Positions 33,791-46,050 of a DNA stretch of 64,000 bases are shown piece after piece. This DNA comes from Agapetus fuscipes (Eukaryota > Arthropoda > Insecta > Trichoptera > Glossosomatidae): contig OX637353.1 in the NCBI GenBank assembly GCA_951799405.1, positions 6,510,001 to 6,574,000 of the forward strand. Direction: 5' to 3'. Position 1 is the stretch's first letter. Each line of letters begins with the position of its first letter. The notes beneath the pieces were generated by a model. It made no database searches and was not told the origin of the DNA. It saw only the letters and a list, made by a program, of their open reading frames with translations. A program made the translations under genes and the position numbers.

Positions 33791-34709
33791 AGAGATCATT
33801 TACATCATTTGAGAAAATAAGGATGTCCAATTATAACATTTTAGTTTTTTTTTTTTAAATATTTTGTTGTTTTCAAAATTAAAATATTTGTTAATTATTT
33901 AAGGTTTGATCATACCCTTCTTATTTTAGAGGTAAACTAATATTTGAGCTAAAATTACGTTTACACAAGAGCATGTTCGTTCTTATACATGCTGCATAAT
34001 ATGAACTTGTGTATTGTATGTGAATATGAGATCTGAAATTACAGCAGTTTTATAGCGAGGTGGTTAGCATTGGAATAATTACATGCGTTGTCAGTCTCAA
34101 AACAATCATTTATAAAAGTAAGAAAGACCGAGCACCATTTTGTGATTTATGATCGTTTTAAAGGTGCTGAACTCTTACCAGTATAAGAATAAGAATTTTT
34201 TGGAGTTCAAGTGAGCTTGATACATTTTGCCGTCGGAACCTGTATCTGCTTATGTAAAAAAAATTAAAACAAAATGAAGATTATATTCATTGATTCAACG
34301 AATTAAATGGAATAGAATTGTTGGAAAAAATGAATAGGTGCGAAACAACTTGAGTTTAATGTTGTTGCGCAGTAAGAATATCTAAAATTTCTCAATGCAA
34401 AAATTGTTATAATTGTCTAAATTTTCTGGTTTTGAAAAATTGTCTGGTTTCAAAAACTGAATGGTGAATTTACGTAAAATACTCCATGGTATTGAAATTT
34501 ATTAAAAAGTGATTAATTTTGAACTACATTGAAAAGTTTTTAAGTGTGTTAAATGTACAATTGATGAAAAAGTATTGGATTTTTTTTATTACCCGAATCT
34601 TAAGTTTTATTATTTAAATATTTTCAGTTTATAAGTAAACATGAGAGTTTTGAAAATTCAGCTCGTTGAAAAGAATAAGTAAGTCACGTAAAAAGTTGAA
34701 AATTTACAG

Positions 34710-35005
34710 ATTTCGCGGGGTTAAGTTTTCTCTCGATTTGAGCGTCCGGAAAATACTCGGCAATCGACCTTCCCGTTCGGCGGGCGGCCGAAGACTGATG
34801 TCATATGCGCTTTTAGGGGTTGCGTTTACTTCGTTAAAGCAATTCTCCGCCCGAGTCTGTAGGCGCCCTTTCGAGTCTTCAGGAGGGAAAGAGAGGTTGT
34901 CGTGAGAAAGAGGGACGCAAACTTTGGGGGTGTTACACAAAGTTGAAGCTGGCGCATGCGTATGAGGAGTGTTAAGAGGCCGGCCCGCAACGTTTTCCTG
35001 AAGAA
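34710..35005. other. GC-rich, CpG-containing island
   Basis: Contains tcgagcg-like and cggcgggcggccg sequence, in sharp contrast with flanks. Overlapping short frames on both strands exist but none has domain-like content. It may be a promoter or 5' exon. Confidence 0.3.
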
Positions 35006-35099
35006 CAATTGTTCTCTGTTTTTCCATAAGAAAACCTTCAGTGAATAGATATTTTTATGGCGATTCGTAGCAACAAAAAATTCAATAAAACTGAAAAAT

Positions 35100-36540
35100 T
35101 GGTGGATTCACCTTAACAACTGTTATTTGTCGCTTGCCATACCTACTACTGATAACCTTTGCAGAGTCGTCTCAACGTCTTATTACCACGGTATAGTTCT
35201 TTTACATTTTCTTGGGCATTCATTATTTCACAATCACTCAAATCTTATTTTAAGCAATAGTACAACAGATATTTCATATTTATTTGAACCATTTTATTGT
35301 CTTTTTACCATGAATACATTGGACCTTATTTATTTCGGAAAAATGCATAGTACCTATAAGCATTTAAAAAAAGTCGAAAATGATAACCTTAATGCAACTG
35401 AGGGTCAACAGTGGGCCTCCTATTTGATGGATTTAAGCAAACTTTAAAGAGTCACAAGTACTATCCACGTTATATCATTATCCAGGATAATTTCAGGGAA
35501 GAAGGACTCGCGGATATCTAAAGGAATAATGACTGAGAAATACTATTAAACAAAAAATAATAAACTACTCTCGAACAAAATCTCTTTTCCCCTTCTTGAG
35601 TGGCATTATCTAAGATAAAAGAAACATGATCATCGCTGCAGTTGTAAGACAATATCACTGAAAGAAAAAGAACTAAATAGATATTGAAATGAGATTCTAC
35701 ATTACAAATCATCACAAATTAAATTTCAAAACATTGGTCAAAGACAAGTTTTTAAAGGAGCAATTCCACAAATAAACAAAATGTTAATCAATGGAATCTG
35801 CAAGCTGAGAAAATAAAACCAGTACCTCAGAATTATATGCGTAAAAAGGATTATGCATGTCGAGGAGATGAAAAAAGTGTGCCAAGACAAAACTAAGTAG
35901 AGTCACATCTAAGGAGTTACTGGCTACCTTTAGCAAAAGAGGTTTGCATAATTCTAACACGATCGTTGATCACCCATTTGGTACTAAAAGAAGAAGTAGA
36001 AGAGGAATATAATGAATTTTTGACGGACATTTTAATGAGTTGTATAGTATACACGTTCCCCCCAATGCGATTGTGTGACTGACCAATACAAAGGGTTATT
36101 TGACCATTAAGGAAGCATAAATCAGGTATTCAGTCGATGAAATATAAAGTAACTGGGCACAACGATAAAAGAAAAAGCGCGGGAACACAAGGCGTCCGCC
36201 GGAAATCTAATTGTGTAGCTGAAAGCTGCCGAAGGTACACCCTGACACGCAACGTCCGCGCGCACAATGCAACTAATTAAAGGTACAATTATAGAAAAGG
36301 TTACGATTTTTTAACACCCTTTATGTTAAGAGGAAATTATAATCTAACATTCGTGTATTATTTTTTTTAGATAACATTTGTAAGTAAATCTCTACATCTG
36401 ATGATTTTGAGTCATCAATAACTATGAGGATTGCAAAGAAGAAATCGGGTATTTTAGAGGTGAGACTCTCATAATCTGTAGTTAAATCTACCTATAAGAT
36501 TAGCATCATTTGACTGGTCTGTATTTTTTAGAATTTATTC
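35100..36540. other. Unrecognised stretch, possibly a decayed element
   Basis: A 106-codon frame at 35127-35447 on the plus strand is open but low in coding character, except for its end (NLNATEGQQWASYLMDLSKL). Sequence to about 36010 has moderate complexity and many stops. It may be an old transposon; I cannot name it. Confidence 0.25.
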
Positions 36541-36542
36541 CA

Positions 36543-36790
36543 CTCCTTGACTTGTAGGTTGGTATGAGGCTGACCACCCAAACTGTAAAAAATGGTTCAC
36601 TTTGCCAATGTCACCCCTGTGTCAGGGAAGGTCGGCAAAAGTTGTAGGGCTTATGTTCATTTGAGGTTTGGATTTTATTTGTAAGTACACATTCAGCATT
36701 TGTAAGCGCAAAATACACGTGTTTGTTTGTGGGCATGCATTTGAGAGCCTTAAATGTTAATATATCTCCCTGCAACTTAGATTATAGATT
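36543..36790 (+). mobile_element. GATTA-tailed LINE 3' UTR copy
   Basis: Full-length 3' UTR unit from ccttgacttgtaggttggta to gcaacttagattatagattt. It shares gtaagtacacattcagcatt with the copy at 48207, which defines a subfamily. Confidence 0.8.
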
Positions 36791-37499
36791 TTTATAGACT
36801 AAATCTCTGGTTCGGATAATTTCTGGCTACCTTAGTTGTCTACTCTCTGACTTGTCATAACACCTATCTTTATTAAGGCACTGTGATCTACCAGAAGGAT
36901 CGATTTTGGTTGATCTATGTAGTTCTTTCTAACAATCTCACGCACTTTTCACAACAATCCATACGATTCCAGTACTTTCGCTACCAATATCTATTATTTA
37001 AAAAAAAATATATTTACCTACTAAGCAACTGATAATCGGTCACTTTATTCATCACTATTTAGAGCATATAAGCATAAAAATAATAATATTATGTTGTTGG
37101 TATGGATCTATGTACCTCTACAATTATAGCCTTTTATAAATACAAATATACGTTTGCATTTTTTTCAGTTTTTCATCTCCTTTGATAGCTACCTGGTTTC
37201 AGATTAAAATGGATGAATTATTAAACAGAGTGCTTGCAGTCAAAGCAAGAGGAAAATATTATCAATCGCTGAAACAAAATAGCTCTTTCATTGTTGATCG
37301 GTGCATTCATTTTTACATTGAAAGACGAAATGTTTTTTTTTATGTTGGCTAGACTGTTAATTTCTAAATATGGTGAATAAAAGAATCAATATTTTTAGAG
37401 ATATACAAAATTTTCCTCAATGTATTTTTTAATACCAGAAATTTGATTTGAGTGATGAATAAAGTACCTATTTGTTAGTATTCTTTGTGTATCTTTTTT

Positions 37500-37712
37500 T
37501 CTTACGTTTGCCAATGCCACCCTTGTTTAAGGAAAAGTGTCCAAAATTGCTGGATTTTTGTCATCAGAGTTTCTTATTCATTTATAGTCTGGATATGTAT
37601 TAAATAAATTTATTATTGTACCTAACATGTGAAAAGGGTATATTTTTCGTAGCTGTTTAAATAATGTTGATACTTCTATGCGTAGTTCAATTAAATTAGA
37701 TTAGATTAGATA
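37500..37712 (+). mobile_element. GATTA-tailed LINE 3' UTR, diverged copy
   Basis: Contains tttgccaatgccacccttgt, weakly matching body sequence and a clear ttagattagattagat tail at 37695-37710. Divergence is high, so it is an older copy. Confidence 0.5.
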
Positions 37713-38279
37713 TTGCGGTCATAAAAGACATATTGGGCTTTTTAATAGTCGTTTATCGTTTTCTGTCAGCAATATTGCTTCGATATCATAATGGACAGCA
37801 TCTATCTATTAGAAAAGAAAGAATACAAAAGTACTGTAGAAAAAATTCTCGTTGGTTAGATAGAAATATCAGTGCATGAAGTAGCCGCGGGCATTCATTA
37901 GATGATTGCGTTTTTATTATGGAACAGGCAGATAAAACGAAACTTGGGGTACCTAGTCACATAATATGTGAGGTACCTACAACATTGTCAAAAAATCTAG
38001 GGTGGTTTGAAAATTTCCTAAATTTTATATCAACCCAGATTTTTTAAAATGTTTGTAGGCTTTCACGACAGGATCCAGATTCTTAATTTACAAAATATAG
38101 CAAAGGTGTACAGTTTTTTCCTCCGTGAGAAAAAATATGGATTTTAATATGTAGATAATACTTTTTGTATAAACACTATGAAAATGATTTTTTAATTGAA
38201 AGAAAATAAAAATATGTAAATAACGGAGTACTTTTGCAAAACACTGATAAATTTTTCACTTTAATTAAAGATTACTCAG

Positions 38280-38460
38280 AAGATCTCACGTACTCTTCTT
38301 CAAAGGAATCCAACCCGGAAGAAGACCCCTAGAAAGACCTCCAAGAGACAGAGAGAGATGACGTGAGAGCTGGAGTCTGGACCACAGAGGGAAGCAGTGG
38401 CTCAACTGATTCTTCGAATCTATGGAAGAAAGATGTAGAAGAAGAAGATATGATAAACCT
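38280..38460 (+). pseudogene. Possible LINE ORF C-terminal remnant
   Basis: The sequence ggaagaagacccctagaaag and acctccaagagacagagaga reads GRRPLERPPRDR in one frame, reminiscent of the GRRRPRRxW tails of LINE ORFs. Stops and shifts follow. The evidence is thin. Confidence 0.25.
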
Positions 38461-38464
38461 GATC

Positions 38465-38709
38465 TGTAATCTACGTTGCTTAGAAATCTTTATTGACATT
38501 TGAAATTCATATTACAAGCACAAGCAGAAAGTTTAAGTTCACGCTTACAAATGCTGCATGTGTACTAACGAATTAAAATCCAATCCTCAAATGAATATAC
38601 ACTCTGCAACTTTTGCCGACCTTTCCTGTAACATGGTTGACATTGGTAAAGTGAAACATTTTTTACAGTAAGGGTGGCAAGCTTTTTACCAAACTATAAG
38701 CCAAGGAAT
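38465..38709 (-). mobile_element. GATTA-tailed LINE 3' UTR, minus copy
   Basis: On the minus strand it runs from cattccttggcttatagtttgg through the catgttacaggaaaggtcgg block to tttctaagcaacgtagatta. The tail is degenerate. Confidence 0.7.
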
Positions 38710-38714
38710 GATGA

Positions 38715-40970
38715 TGGTCAAAATTCGAAAATGTTTGCATTTTTAAATGGAAACGAAAAATTAAATAAACGTTTAGAAAATAAACCCGTACAGAAAAATA
38801 CGTTATACCTACTCGTATTGTAAAACATAAATAAACTTCTTTCTGTTTTTTTTTATCGACCTCTATGCAGTATTCACCCCCAGGGTGCAGGTATATCAAT
38901 TGTGCTTAGCAGGGTTCACTATTGTTCCGAGTTGGCTAAATAAACAGTCCGGGCAAGGAGTGCCATCTTTTATGTTCTCTTTTATGTCTTAATCACTTTC
39001 TGCGAGTTGTCGTGGGGCGATTATTGGTCGGCCGTATCGCTTGGCGCTCCTTGTTAGATAATATTACCGAGGGAAAAAGAAAATATCTACCCTTAGGCGA
39101 AGAACTGAATGAAAAAGGGTCACAACTTCGTAGATACTCATTTAAGCGAATAAGAAGTTACTTAAAATAGTGTATGTAGGTATACAACGCGGGTTTTTTT
39201 GGTTGTTTTTTTTTACGATCAAGGCATATTTTTGTTACAGCCTAAACTAAAAAGGAAATCGGTTGAGTTTTGACGCCGGGTTCTTGGAAGGGAAGTCAAA
39301 TACGTTGCCCATTACACAATCGTTAATGTTTCGTGACGTGTACAAGCTTCGGTATTTAAGTTTTAAAAAGTAACTCTGAGTGTATTGTTGAGTTACAAAT
39401 AAGAGTAAGGAATTTATCCCAGGTGTATTTTTATTTTGCATATTTTACTATATTTTTTCATTCATTTTCAAAGTAATTATGTCTTATTGTAAAATGCAAA
39501 GAAACTAATATTTAAAAAATAAAAATGAAAATCTCAGTCTTCAACAAACCGCAAGAAAGAAAAAATCTTTATGTAAATTAAAGTTTCTTTATCTGAGAGT
39601 ACTTTGTGTTTCATTTGTAAATAAAAAAAATGTCAGATTATCCACTCGATTGGGCAAACTTTTAATATATGCAAGGCCTGGGGCCAAAGAACAAGTCCAC
39701 TTCTTTTGAAAGGCTCTTTTATACAACCTGGCAAGGCTTGCGACGTAGCTCTATATAGAGCAAGACGACTTTCAATCACTTTTATACGAATTGATTCCAT
39801 CCGGGAGAGGAAGATTCGTGTCTTCCCAGCCTCTTTATTCTCGAATGAAAAATGGACTCGCGAAATGCTTGTTTCACTCGGCGACAATGCGCTGTTTTCT
39901 TTTCGATATTGTAAGATTAAAAAGCGATGGGAAATATTTAAAATACAAGCTGCGATAAAAAAATGCTTTGTTCATTTATTTTTCAATGTTGTGAATTGAT
40001 TTTTATTTCACTTTTTTTCAAGTTAGAAGTATGATTTTTTTTTCAAATAATTTGTAAAGATTCAACTATAATATTTGTAACTTTGATATTACAATTCAAC
40101 TATGATACACTTTACTTCAATAGAATATGAGGTAAATGTTTATCAAACCATTTAGTTTACATGTACATTCGTGTAAATAAACAGTCCTATTTATCATTTT
40201 TGTATTTTCGAAAGCACATGAGTTTGTTACCCAAATATATTCCAAAAAACTTTTATATGACCTTCAATAACGTAGGAAAGATTTTGCCTTCTGCAAGAAC
40301 ATAAATTTCCCAAAAAAAGGATTCAAGAATTCATCGTCGTAATCGTAGCATGTGGAAAAAAAGCAGAATTAATCAAACAATAATACAACAACACCATAGT
40401 TTTTGCCTGATAGTTAAAGCTATAAGAGTAAGTAGAACAATAATTAATAATACATGACGTGTAGTTATATGTACCTAATTCAAATTTGATATTTTGAAGA
40501 TCAAACGTAATTACAGAGTCAGCAACTGGTAGTGATTGATTTGAGAGGTTATTTCTTTGGATTGAAATGGAGAATATCCATGGCTGGATTCGAATGTGAA
40601 TGCAGTTTTCCCCTGTTCAGTAATGCACGAGCTCCGAGCTCATGTATAGCAGAATAAATGGCACTGCATCGCACCCCTTACGGCCTACCCTCAATCCTCC
40701 GCCTGCAATGTGGGCGCAATGGAAGAGAAGGCAATTTTAATAGATTGATTGCGTGCCTTTGGTATTTTCTGGTCGGCAGATTTTATGGTGCCAAAGATTC
40801 CATGAGATGGGAAACGTGAAATAAATGTATGTGTATAAGAATATGAGTTTTAAGGTCACAGTGTAAGGTCACAGAAAAAAAAGTTTGTAGGTACGAGTAT
40901 TATCATACTATTCCTTCGAATTCCAACGGAGCAAAAATAACTATTTTTGTGTCAAATATGCTCTTCGTTG
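38715..40970. other. AT-rich stretch without recognised genes
   Basis: Frames at 39633-39999 overlap on both strands in a moderate-GC patch but lack domains. No repeat is recognised here. Confidence 0.35.
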
Positions 40971-40974
40971 GGCT

Positions 40975-41075
40975 TAAAAATTCATACACCTTTACCAAAG
41001 ACCGGTCCCCAAAAGTCTATCCAGCCTCACAGCAAATGGGTCTTGCTTGAGAATTGGCGCTTTTTGTAGCAATGA
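40975..41075 (+). mobile_element. SINE family B fragment
   Basis: Reads acctttaccaaagaccggtc, ccagcctcacagcaaatggg and tcttgcttgagaattggcgc, then gaccaagcttg. This body segment is shared with 41872-41945 and 46750-46856. No tRNA-like head is attached. Confidence 0.6.
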
Positions 41076-41741
41076 CCAAGCTTGAAAATCTATAATGTTA
41101 AGTTTGATGATGCGTAGAAAAAGGTATTCTACATTCTCTTTAAATGAGGTATTGATGACGCGAGCTTGGCTTAGCAATCTTCCCTTTTTGTCGATTAACC
41201 CTCATGTTGTTTTTTTTTTGCAGACATTAACTTGGAGTTGCAATATGCTAATTCTTGATTAAGCCATGTTTTTATCATCTGCTTATCCTCAGAAAGGTTT
41301 TTTCTGTCAATAAAATAGAGATATAATGTACTTGTATAAATTTTAATTCGGGTTAACTACTTGCATACTTATGCATAGTATCTACTGAAAACGTGTCCTT
41401 TATTTTTCAAAATTAAGCCCGCAATTTAAAAAGCTGAAAATAATTTTATGCAAATGATTTTTTTTCTGAGCTCCCAGACTTTTTCAGATTGCAAATAAAT
41501 AAAGTCTTAATTATTTGGAAGCGCCTCCATTGTTTTGACTGTTTTGCAATGTTAATGCAATAAGACTTAAGCTGCGAATATTTATTGCAGTGTTAAGTTT
41601 TCATTAAATTTTCAAATGAAGAATATTTTAAGCTTATGTCGACGAAGATTGGAAACAAAAAAGTCTTCCACATTTTTTTATGTTAATGTATCGGTATTCT
41701 ATGCTTTGCTACAGAGCTATTTACACATAGTAACTTAAATA

Positions 41742-42025
41742 GCCATCTCGGTCCGTAGTCTAATAGTTTACACTTCGGAAAGTAGTGGGTTCGAATCCCG
41801 GCGGAGCACGAAAAAATATTTCGTTTTTTTTCGAATTTGTTTTTCGCTTAGTTGAAAAAATAATTTGCCTTTACCAAAGACTGGCCACCGTATATCAACT
41901 GCGTCTTGCTTGAGAATTGGTGCTTTCAGCAGTAACGACCAAGCTCGCAGAAGGCTCTTGAGGTGTGATTCACACAAAAACAGTGCTCACCAAACAAATT
42001 ATCCTTATATTATTATTGTTATTTG
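41742..42025 (+). mobile_element. tRNA-derived SINE, family B, long copy
   Basis: The tRNA-like head at 41745-41810 has a good B box (GGGTTCGAATCCC) and an A-box-like TAGTCTAATAGT. The body has tttaccaaagactggccacc, tcttgcttgagaattggtgc and gaccaagctcgcagaaggct, and then the acagtgctcacc block shared with copy 1. It ends atccttatattattattgtt. It is the most complete family B copy. Confidence 0.75.
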
Positions 42026-42397
42026 TGTCTAGCACTGTATCAAATCAACTTAGCCCACTCGACGATAGAACCATAAAATTGACGTTGGTTATTCTCCGCA
42101 ACTTCAATCTTATTTGTAACTGTATCATCATCGTGGCCAGATAAGGTTTAGTGAATCTGCTTTGGGTAAAAGAATCTCGAACAAACAGGGTTTGTCTGCA
42201 GCCGAAAGAGAATGGAAAGTTACCACCATTTAAATCAGTAATTTGTATGCAAGGGAAGCAAATACAGGGAGCGCCACGAGAATTCATTTCTTTTAGAAAA
42301 ACAGAATTAAATAATCCATTTCATTTCTGTTTTTTTTATTTATTTTGAGAGATAATTTATTGACCTATATTGAAAGGACTTTTTTCATAATTTATCT

Positions 42398-42649
42398 CTA
42401 ATCTAATCTAAGTTGCAAAGATATGTTACATTGGAGATTCACATTACATGCATTCTCACAACCAGACACGTACAAGTTCGCGTTTGCACATGCCTCATGT
42501 GAACCTACAACATAAAAACCAAATCTCAAATGGACATACACCCTGCAACTCTTGCCGTCCTTCCCTGAGACAGGGGTGACATTGGCAAAGTGAACCATTT
42601 TTACAGCATGGGTGGTCAGCCGCATACCAACCTATAAGTCAAGGAACTT
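42398..42649 (-). mobile_element. GATTA-tailed LINE 3' UTR, minus copy
   Basis: Full unit on the minus strand, from ttccttgacttataggttgg to gcaacttagattagattagag. The 74-codon frame inside it also occurs at 50310 because both are the same repeat; it is not a gene. This copy is very close to those at 50118 and 52018. Confidence 0.85.
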
Positions 42650-42976
42650 TATAATATTTTTTAATCGAAAAAATGTCTCAGAACTGGAAAAAATTATCTT
42701 ATCTCTTAAGAGCAAATAAAGTCTGACTTAAAGTTAAGTGTTGCAGCAATGCTTCCCTCTTTACCTGGGTAATTAAAAATGTCACTCACGCTAATACTAA
42801 CTCATGAGTACAATTATACTTGTTATTGTAGCATTTATTCCACAAGTAACGCATGCTGTTAATGTACGCTTTTATTTAAGTAACGGGCTAAATTTTAAGT
42901 TAAACAACACTAAAACTTTAATAACATCGATCCCTTTACTATAAAAATCTCTAATCTATGTGACAAAGATATATTA

Positions 42977-43268
42977 TGCTGGAGTGATGCTTTCCGGGGT
43001 CTGTTGCCGTGGTCTGTGGGAGCTGGAGCTTCCGGACTTTTCGCCCATTTCTACGATGGGCTTCTTCAGCGTGAAGTATGATGATGATGATGATCTTGAT
43101 GAGAACTGTGATGGACAGACATTATCATCATACTTCACGCTGAAGAAGCCCATCGTAGAAATGGGCGAAACGTCCGGAAGCTCCAGCTCCCACAGACCAC
43201 GGCAACAGATCCCGGAAAGCATCACTCCAGCATCATCAGCCGGCCGTGTAAGCCTAAAACTCTTATTC
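42977..43268 (+). mobile_element. Penelope-like hairpin element with 12-bp target duplication
   Basis: Arms of ~112 bp (42977-43088 and 43121-43232) are inverted copies with few mismatches; I count two in the central 72 bp. They enclose a 32-base loop. The right arm continues as cagccggccgtgtaagccta to 43268. Exact target duplications aaagatatatta lie at 42965-42976 and 43269-43280. Similar layout (inverted arm, arm, unique end) and a hammerhead-like motif tie it to Penelope-like retroelements, whose truncated copies often carry inverted arms. The overlapping frames across the arms are mirror copies and not genes. Confidence 0.7.
43133..43180 (+). ncRNA. Hammerhead ribozyme-like motif
   Basis: Core strands CTGAAGA (43140-43146) and GAAA (43167-43170) flank a 6-bp stem II (GCCCAT/ATGGGC) with loop CGTAGAA. 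Stem I forms from CTTC-A-CG (43133-43139) and CGGAAG (43175-43180). Between them lies CGTC, so stem III would be the 2-bp or self-dimerising ACGT. The cleavage site would follow GTC at 43174. One unpaired A sits between the first core strand and stem II, which is non-canonical. The left arm holds a mirror copy on the minus strand with GAAAA in place of GAAAC. Hammerheads with very short stem III acting as dimers are known from Penelope-like elements. Confidence 0.55.
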
Positions 43269-43439
43269 AAAGATATATTATATTTTACATTTATATGAAA
43301 TGCGATCACACAAGCATACACGTATAAGTCGTGCTTATACATGCCGCATGTAGACTTACAACATAAAAAAAACAATCTCAAATGAACATAAGCTGTGTAA
43401 CTCTTGCCGACTTTCCCTGAACCAAGTAAACGAAGACGT

Positions 43440-45262
43440 ACTACAAGGCATTTTTCACTTAACGAGAAATCGAAAATTACAAAAAAAGTTTTTAAATTAC
43501 ATCTTATTTGTTGTGCATCTTTCTGTCACATTCATAAGAGATTTACTTTGCAATACTCAGAATAAACACTCGTATTCCCGCGCACTACCCTGTACTTGTG
43601 GAGCTCTATTGCGCGTTTGTGTCCATTCCTCTTGAATTGAAAGCGAAACCCTTTGAGAGGCGGGATGAAAAGTAATCCCTGAAATAATAAACTTGCTTCT
43701 GGAACAAAAGCAATATTCAACAATTTTAATGAGTGGCCGCGTCTTTTGATACGCAATCGTATAATGTACAAATGATTACCGCTACAATAATATAAATACA
43801 ACACTAAAAAAAAAATTACGCCAAACTTAACAGAAAATAAATATTATGAACTTTTATAAAAAGCTATTTTATTCGACATTTTCCAGATTTTTTCCTTGAT
43901 ATGTTTTTTAAATCGAGTAAAAAATGTAATAAATACTAAAACAATTTTCAGATTATCATTTTTTTTTCAATTAACCATGGCGGATGCTATAATATGTTGT
44001 GAAAAAATACACAATGGACTCTAATATTAAAAAGTACCCTGATTTTATAAAATAAACGCCAAATAATTTAAATCTTAACTGAAAATAACATTTAACAATT
44101 ACAAAATTAAAAATGAACCTGTCAATTCTAATAACAATTTAACTTAATTAAATCGTTGTGTGATCACACAACAAAATATTGTTTATTTAAGAATTTGTAT
44201 TTTGTTGTTGGTTCTAATTAGTTCATCACTTTTATTGGTTGCAAAACGTTTATATACAAGCTAAGATGATCTCTAAGACGATTAAAATTACCTGCCTTTT
44301 CTATTGAATGCCATTAGTATCAGAAGTATACGATGATTCTATAGGCATTGGAATATATTGAACCAAGGGGTTGTTCTTCACCCTGAGTATTTGCTGACAG
44401 CAAACACCGAGTATAAGAAGCACCCCTTACCTAGTGACGCACTCTCTAGGATAAATACACTGTTTATCAGATCTTGTTTTCACAGTTAATTGAAGATAAA
44501 ACCACTGTTGGTATTGAGACTGTACGTTAGTTTTTGTAGGATCGTTTGACGAATTAAGACGTTTGGGATTTATTTCACTGTTTGATTCAGTGTTCCTTCA
44601 GCGGGAAAGCTGTGAGAATAACTATTTTTATGGACTTATTTGTATTTAAAATAAGCTTCAGACTGTTGGAGAAGTTGCTTTGAACTGGGTATTTTTTTAT
44701 GGGTTATTTAAAAAAAAATATAATTGGGGTAAATAGGTTGAAAATTTGAGCTATTAAATCTGGTGGCAATTAATTACAATTTATATTTACCCGAACAATA
44801 ATAGTGAATGAAGTTTTTTATCTGAAAATTCGTGTTTTTTTAATTATAAATTATTATGAATGGAGAAATAGCGATGAAAAAAGGCACAAAATTGTAGTCT
44901 TGGGTATTAAAAATACTTTTTCACTCTTTATGAAATGTTTCAGCGGAAAATTTTTAGAACTCCAAAAAAAAACCTATGAAAATAAAACACTTTTTAAAAC
45001 ACTGCTATCATAAGGATGACTGATATCATTAATTAATTATTGATATCATTATATAAAACAGTGTTTTTTTTCAGTTTTCAGGCATGTTGTGGTATTTTAG
45101 AGGTTCTCAGATATATGGCAAATATTTGAGAAGCAGTGATATTGTAGTCGACAACGCACTGGGAAAATCCCCATCTGATTTATGCGCCAGAAAAAACTTT
45201 CCCCATACATCATTCCAGCAAATGTAATAATACATTATTTAGCAGATCTTACAGCACCCTAA
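43440..45262. other. AT-rich stretch without recognised genes
   Basis: Nothing supported. A moderate-GC patch at about 43560-43740 lacks a credible frame. Confidence 0.4.
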
Positions 45263-45266
45263 CTAG

Positions 45267-45405
45267 AATGTTCGTTTAAACTCAATCATAGCGTTATAAT
45301 AAAACAAAAATGACAACTGAAACACTCAGAAGAGGCGCTGTTTCTGTTTCTATGCATTTGCAAGGTTGACTTGAAACGTAAGCTTTTGTACTTGGAATAT
45401 TTTGT
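45267..45405. repeat. Palindromic MITE-like element, family Q copy 3
   Basis: Left arm tttaaactcaatcatagcgtt (45276-45295). Right half has gttgacttgaaacgtaagct and ttttgtacttgg. The inner gaagaggcgctgttt matches copy 2, which has aagaggcgctatttt at the same place. The right arm is damaged. Confidence 0.5.
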
Positions 45406-45894
45406 TAGTGCATCCCCTTCACATAAGGAAACAAACCAACTTCACATAATGTGCCTACAAAGCGAGGAAATTCCTTGATTTCCCGCCAAAATACGGGAAA
45501 TATTTTGGTTTGTTTTTGCAGTTTATGCTTATTACAATCGATCGCATTTTCTTGAAATGCCAGGAAAAAAGGGGTCAGAATAAATTTCTAAGGTCAAATA
45601 TGAAATATGTATTCATATTCTTATTCTCCTTTTATATTAGAAAATTATTTTTTGTTGATCACTTTAAGGAATACATTTGTTTTTAATCTGTCCATGTCGA
45701 TTGTTGCATCTATGCTATTTTATTTAACGTTATTTGCAAAAAGTTTAATTTCGCTTCCGACGGTGTGTTCGGTATGTCAAATGCGATGTTGTGACATGAG
45801 CATGAATTCAATATGAATCTTAAATTTTACAATTAAGTCTTAAGAAAACAATTTGTCTTATTTAAAACACTTTTATTTTTCCATTTTGCTGGGA

Positions 45895-46050
45895 TACATT
45901 AAAAATAAAAAAACGTTTTCGGTCAGTAGACCATCATTAGGTCTACGCAACTTGAAAACAAATCACAAAACAGTTTTTCAATCGAAGAAATTTTGTTTTC
46001 TGTACAGCGTCTTGTATGAATTTTCACAGTGTAACCACACAAACCATTAA
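45895..46050. mobile_element. Penelope-like hairpin element, family P copy 6
   Basis: The minus strand at about 45935-45900 reads CTAATGA, T, GGTC-TACT-GACC, GAAA, a hammerhead layout with one core change. On the plus strand, at 46018, tgaattttcactgtgtaacc and cacacaaacc follow, the family end. As in copy 3, an inverted arm with the ribozyme-like part precedes a plus-strand end. Confidence 0.45.

Larger units (their letters stand above)
42948..43435 (-). mobile_element. GATTA-tailed LINE 3' UTR interrupted by a hairpin element
   Basis: The tail side (42948-42976; ctctaatctatgtgacaaag) and the body (43269-43435; tacatgccgcatgtagactt to aactcttgccgactttccct) belong to one LINE copy split by the insert at 42977-43268. 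The 12-bp sequence aaagatatatta is duplicated at the junctions. The 5' part of the 3' UTR is absent. Confidence 0.75.

Noticed and set aside
34704..35027. 107-codon ORF in a GC-rich island
   Set aside because: Frames are open on both strands because GC-rich DNA has few stops; peptide has no domain-like pattern. Kept only as a GC island.
42398..42625. 74-codon ORF, also present at 50310-50537 with almost the same sequence
   Set aside because: Both lie in the same LINE 3' UTR repeat; other copies break the frame. Repetition alone explains the shared ORF.
42974..43381. Overlapping ORFs of 112 and 135 codons on opposite strands with matching peptides
   Set aside because: They are mirror translations of the two arms of the inverted repeat and end in LINE sequence.
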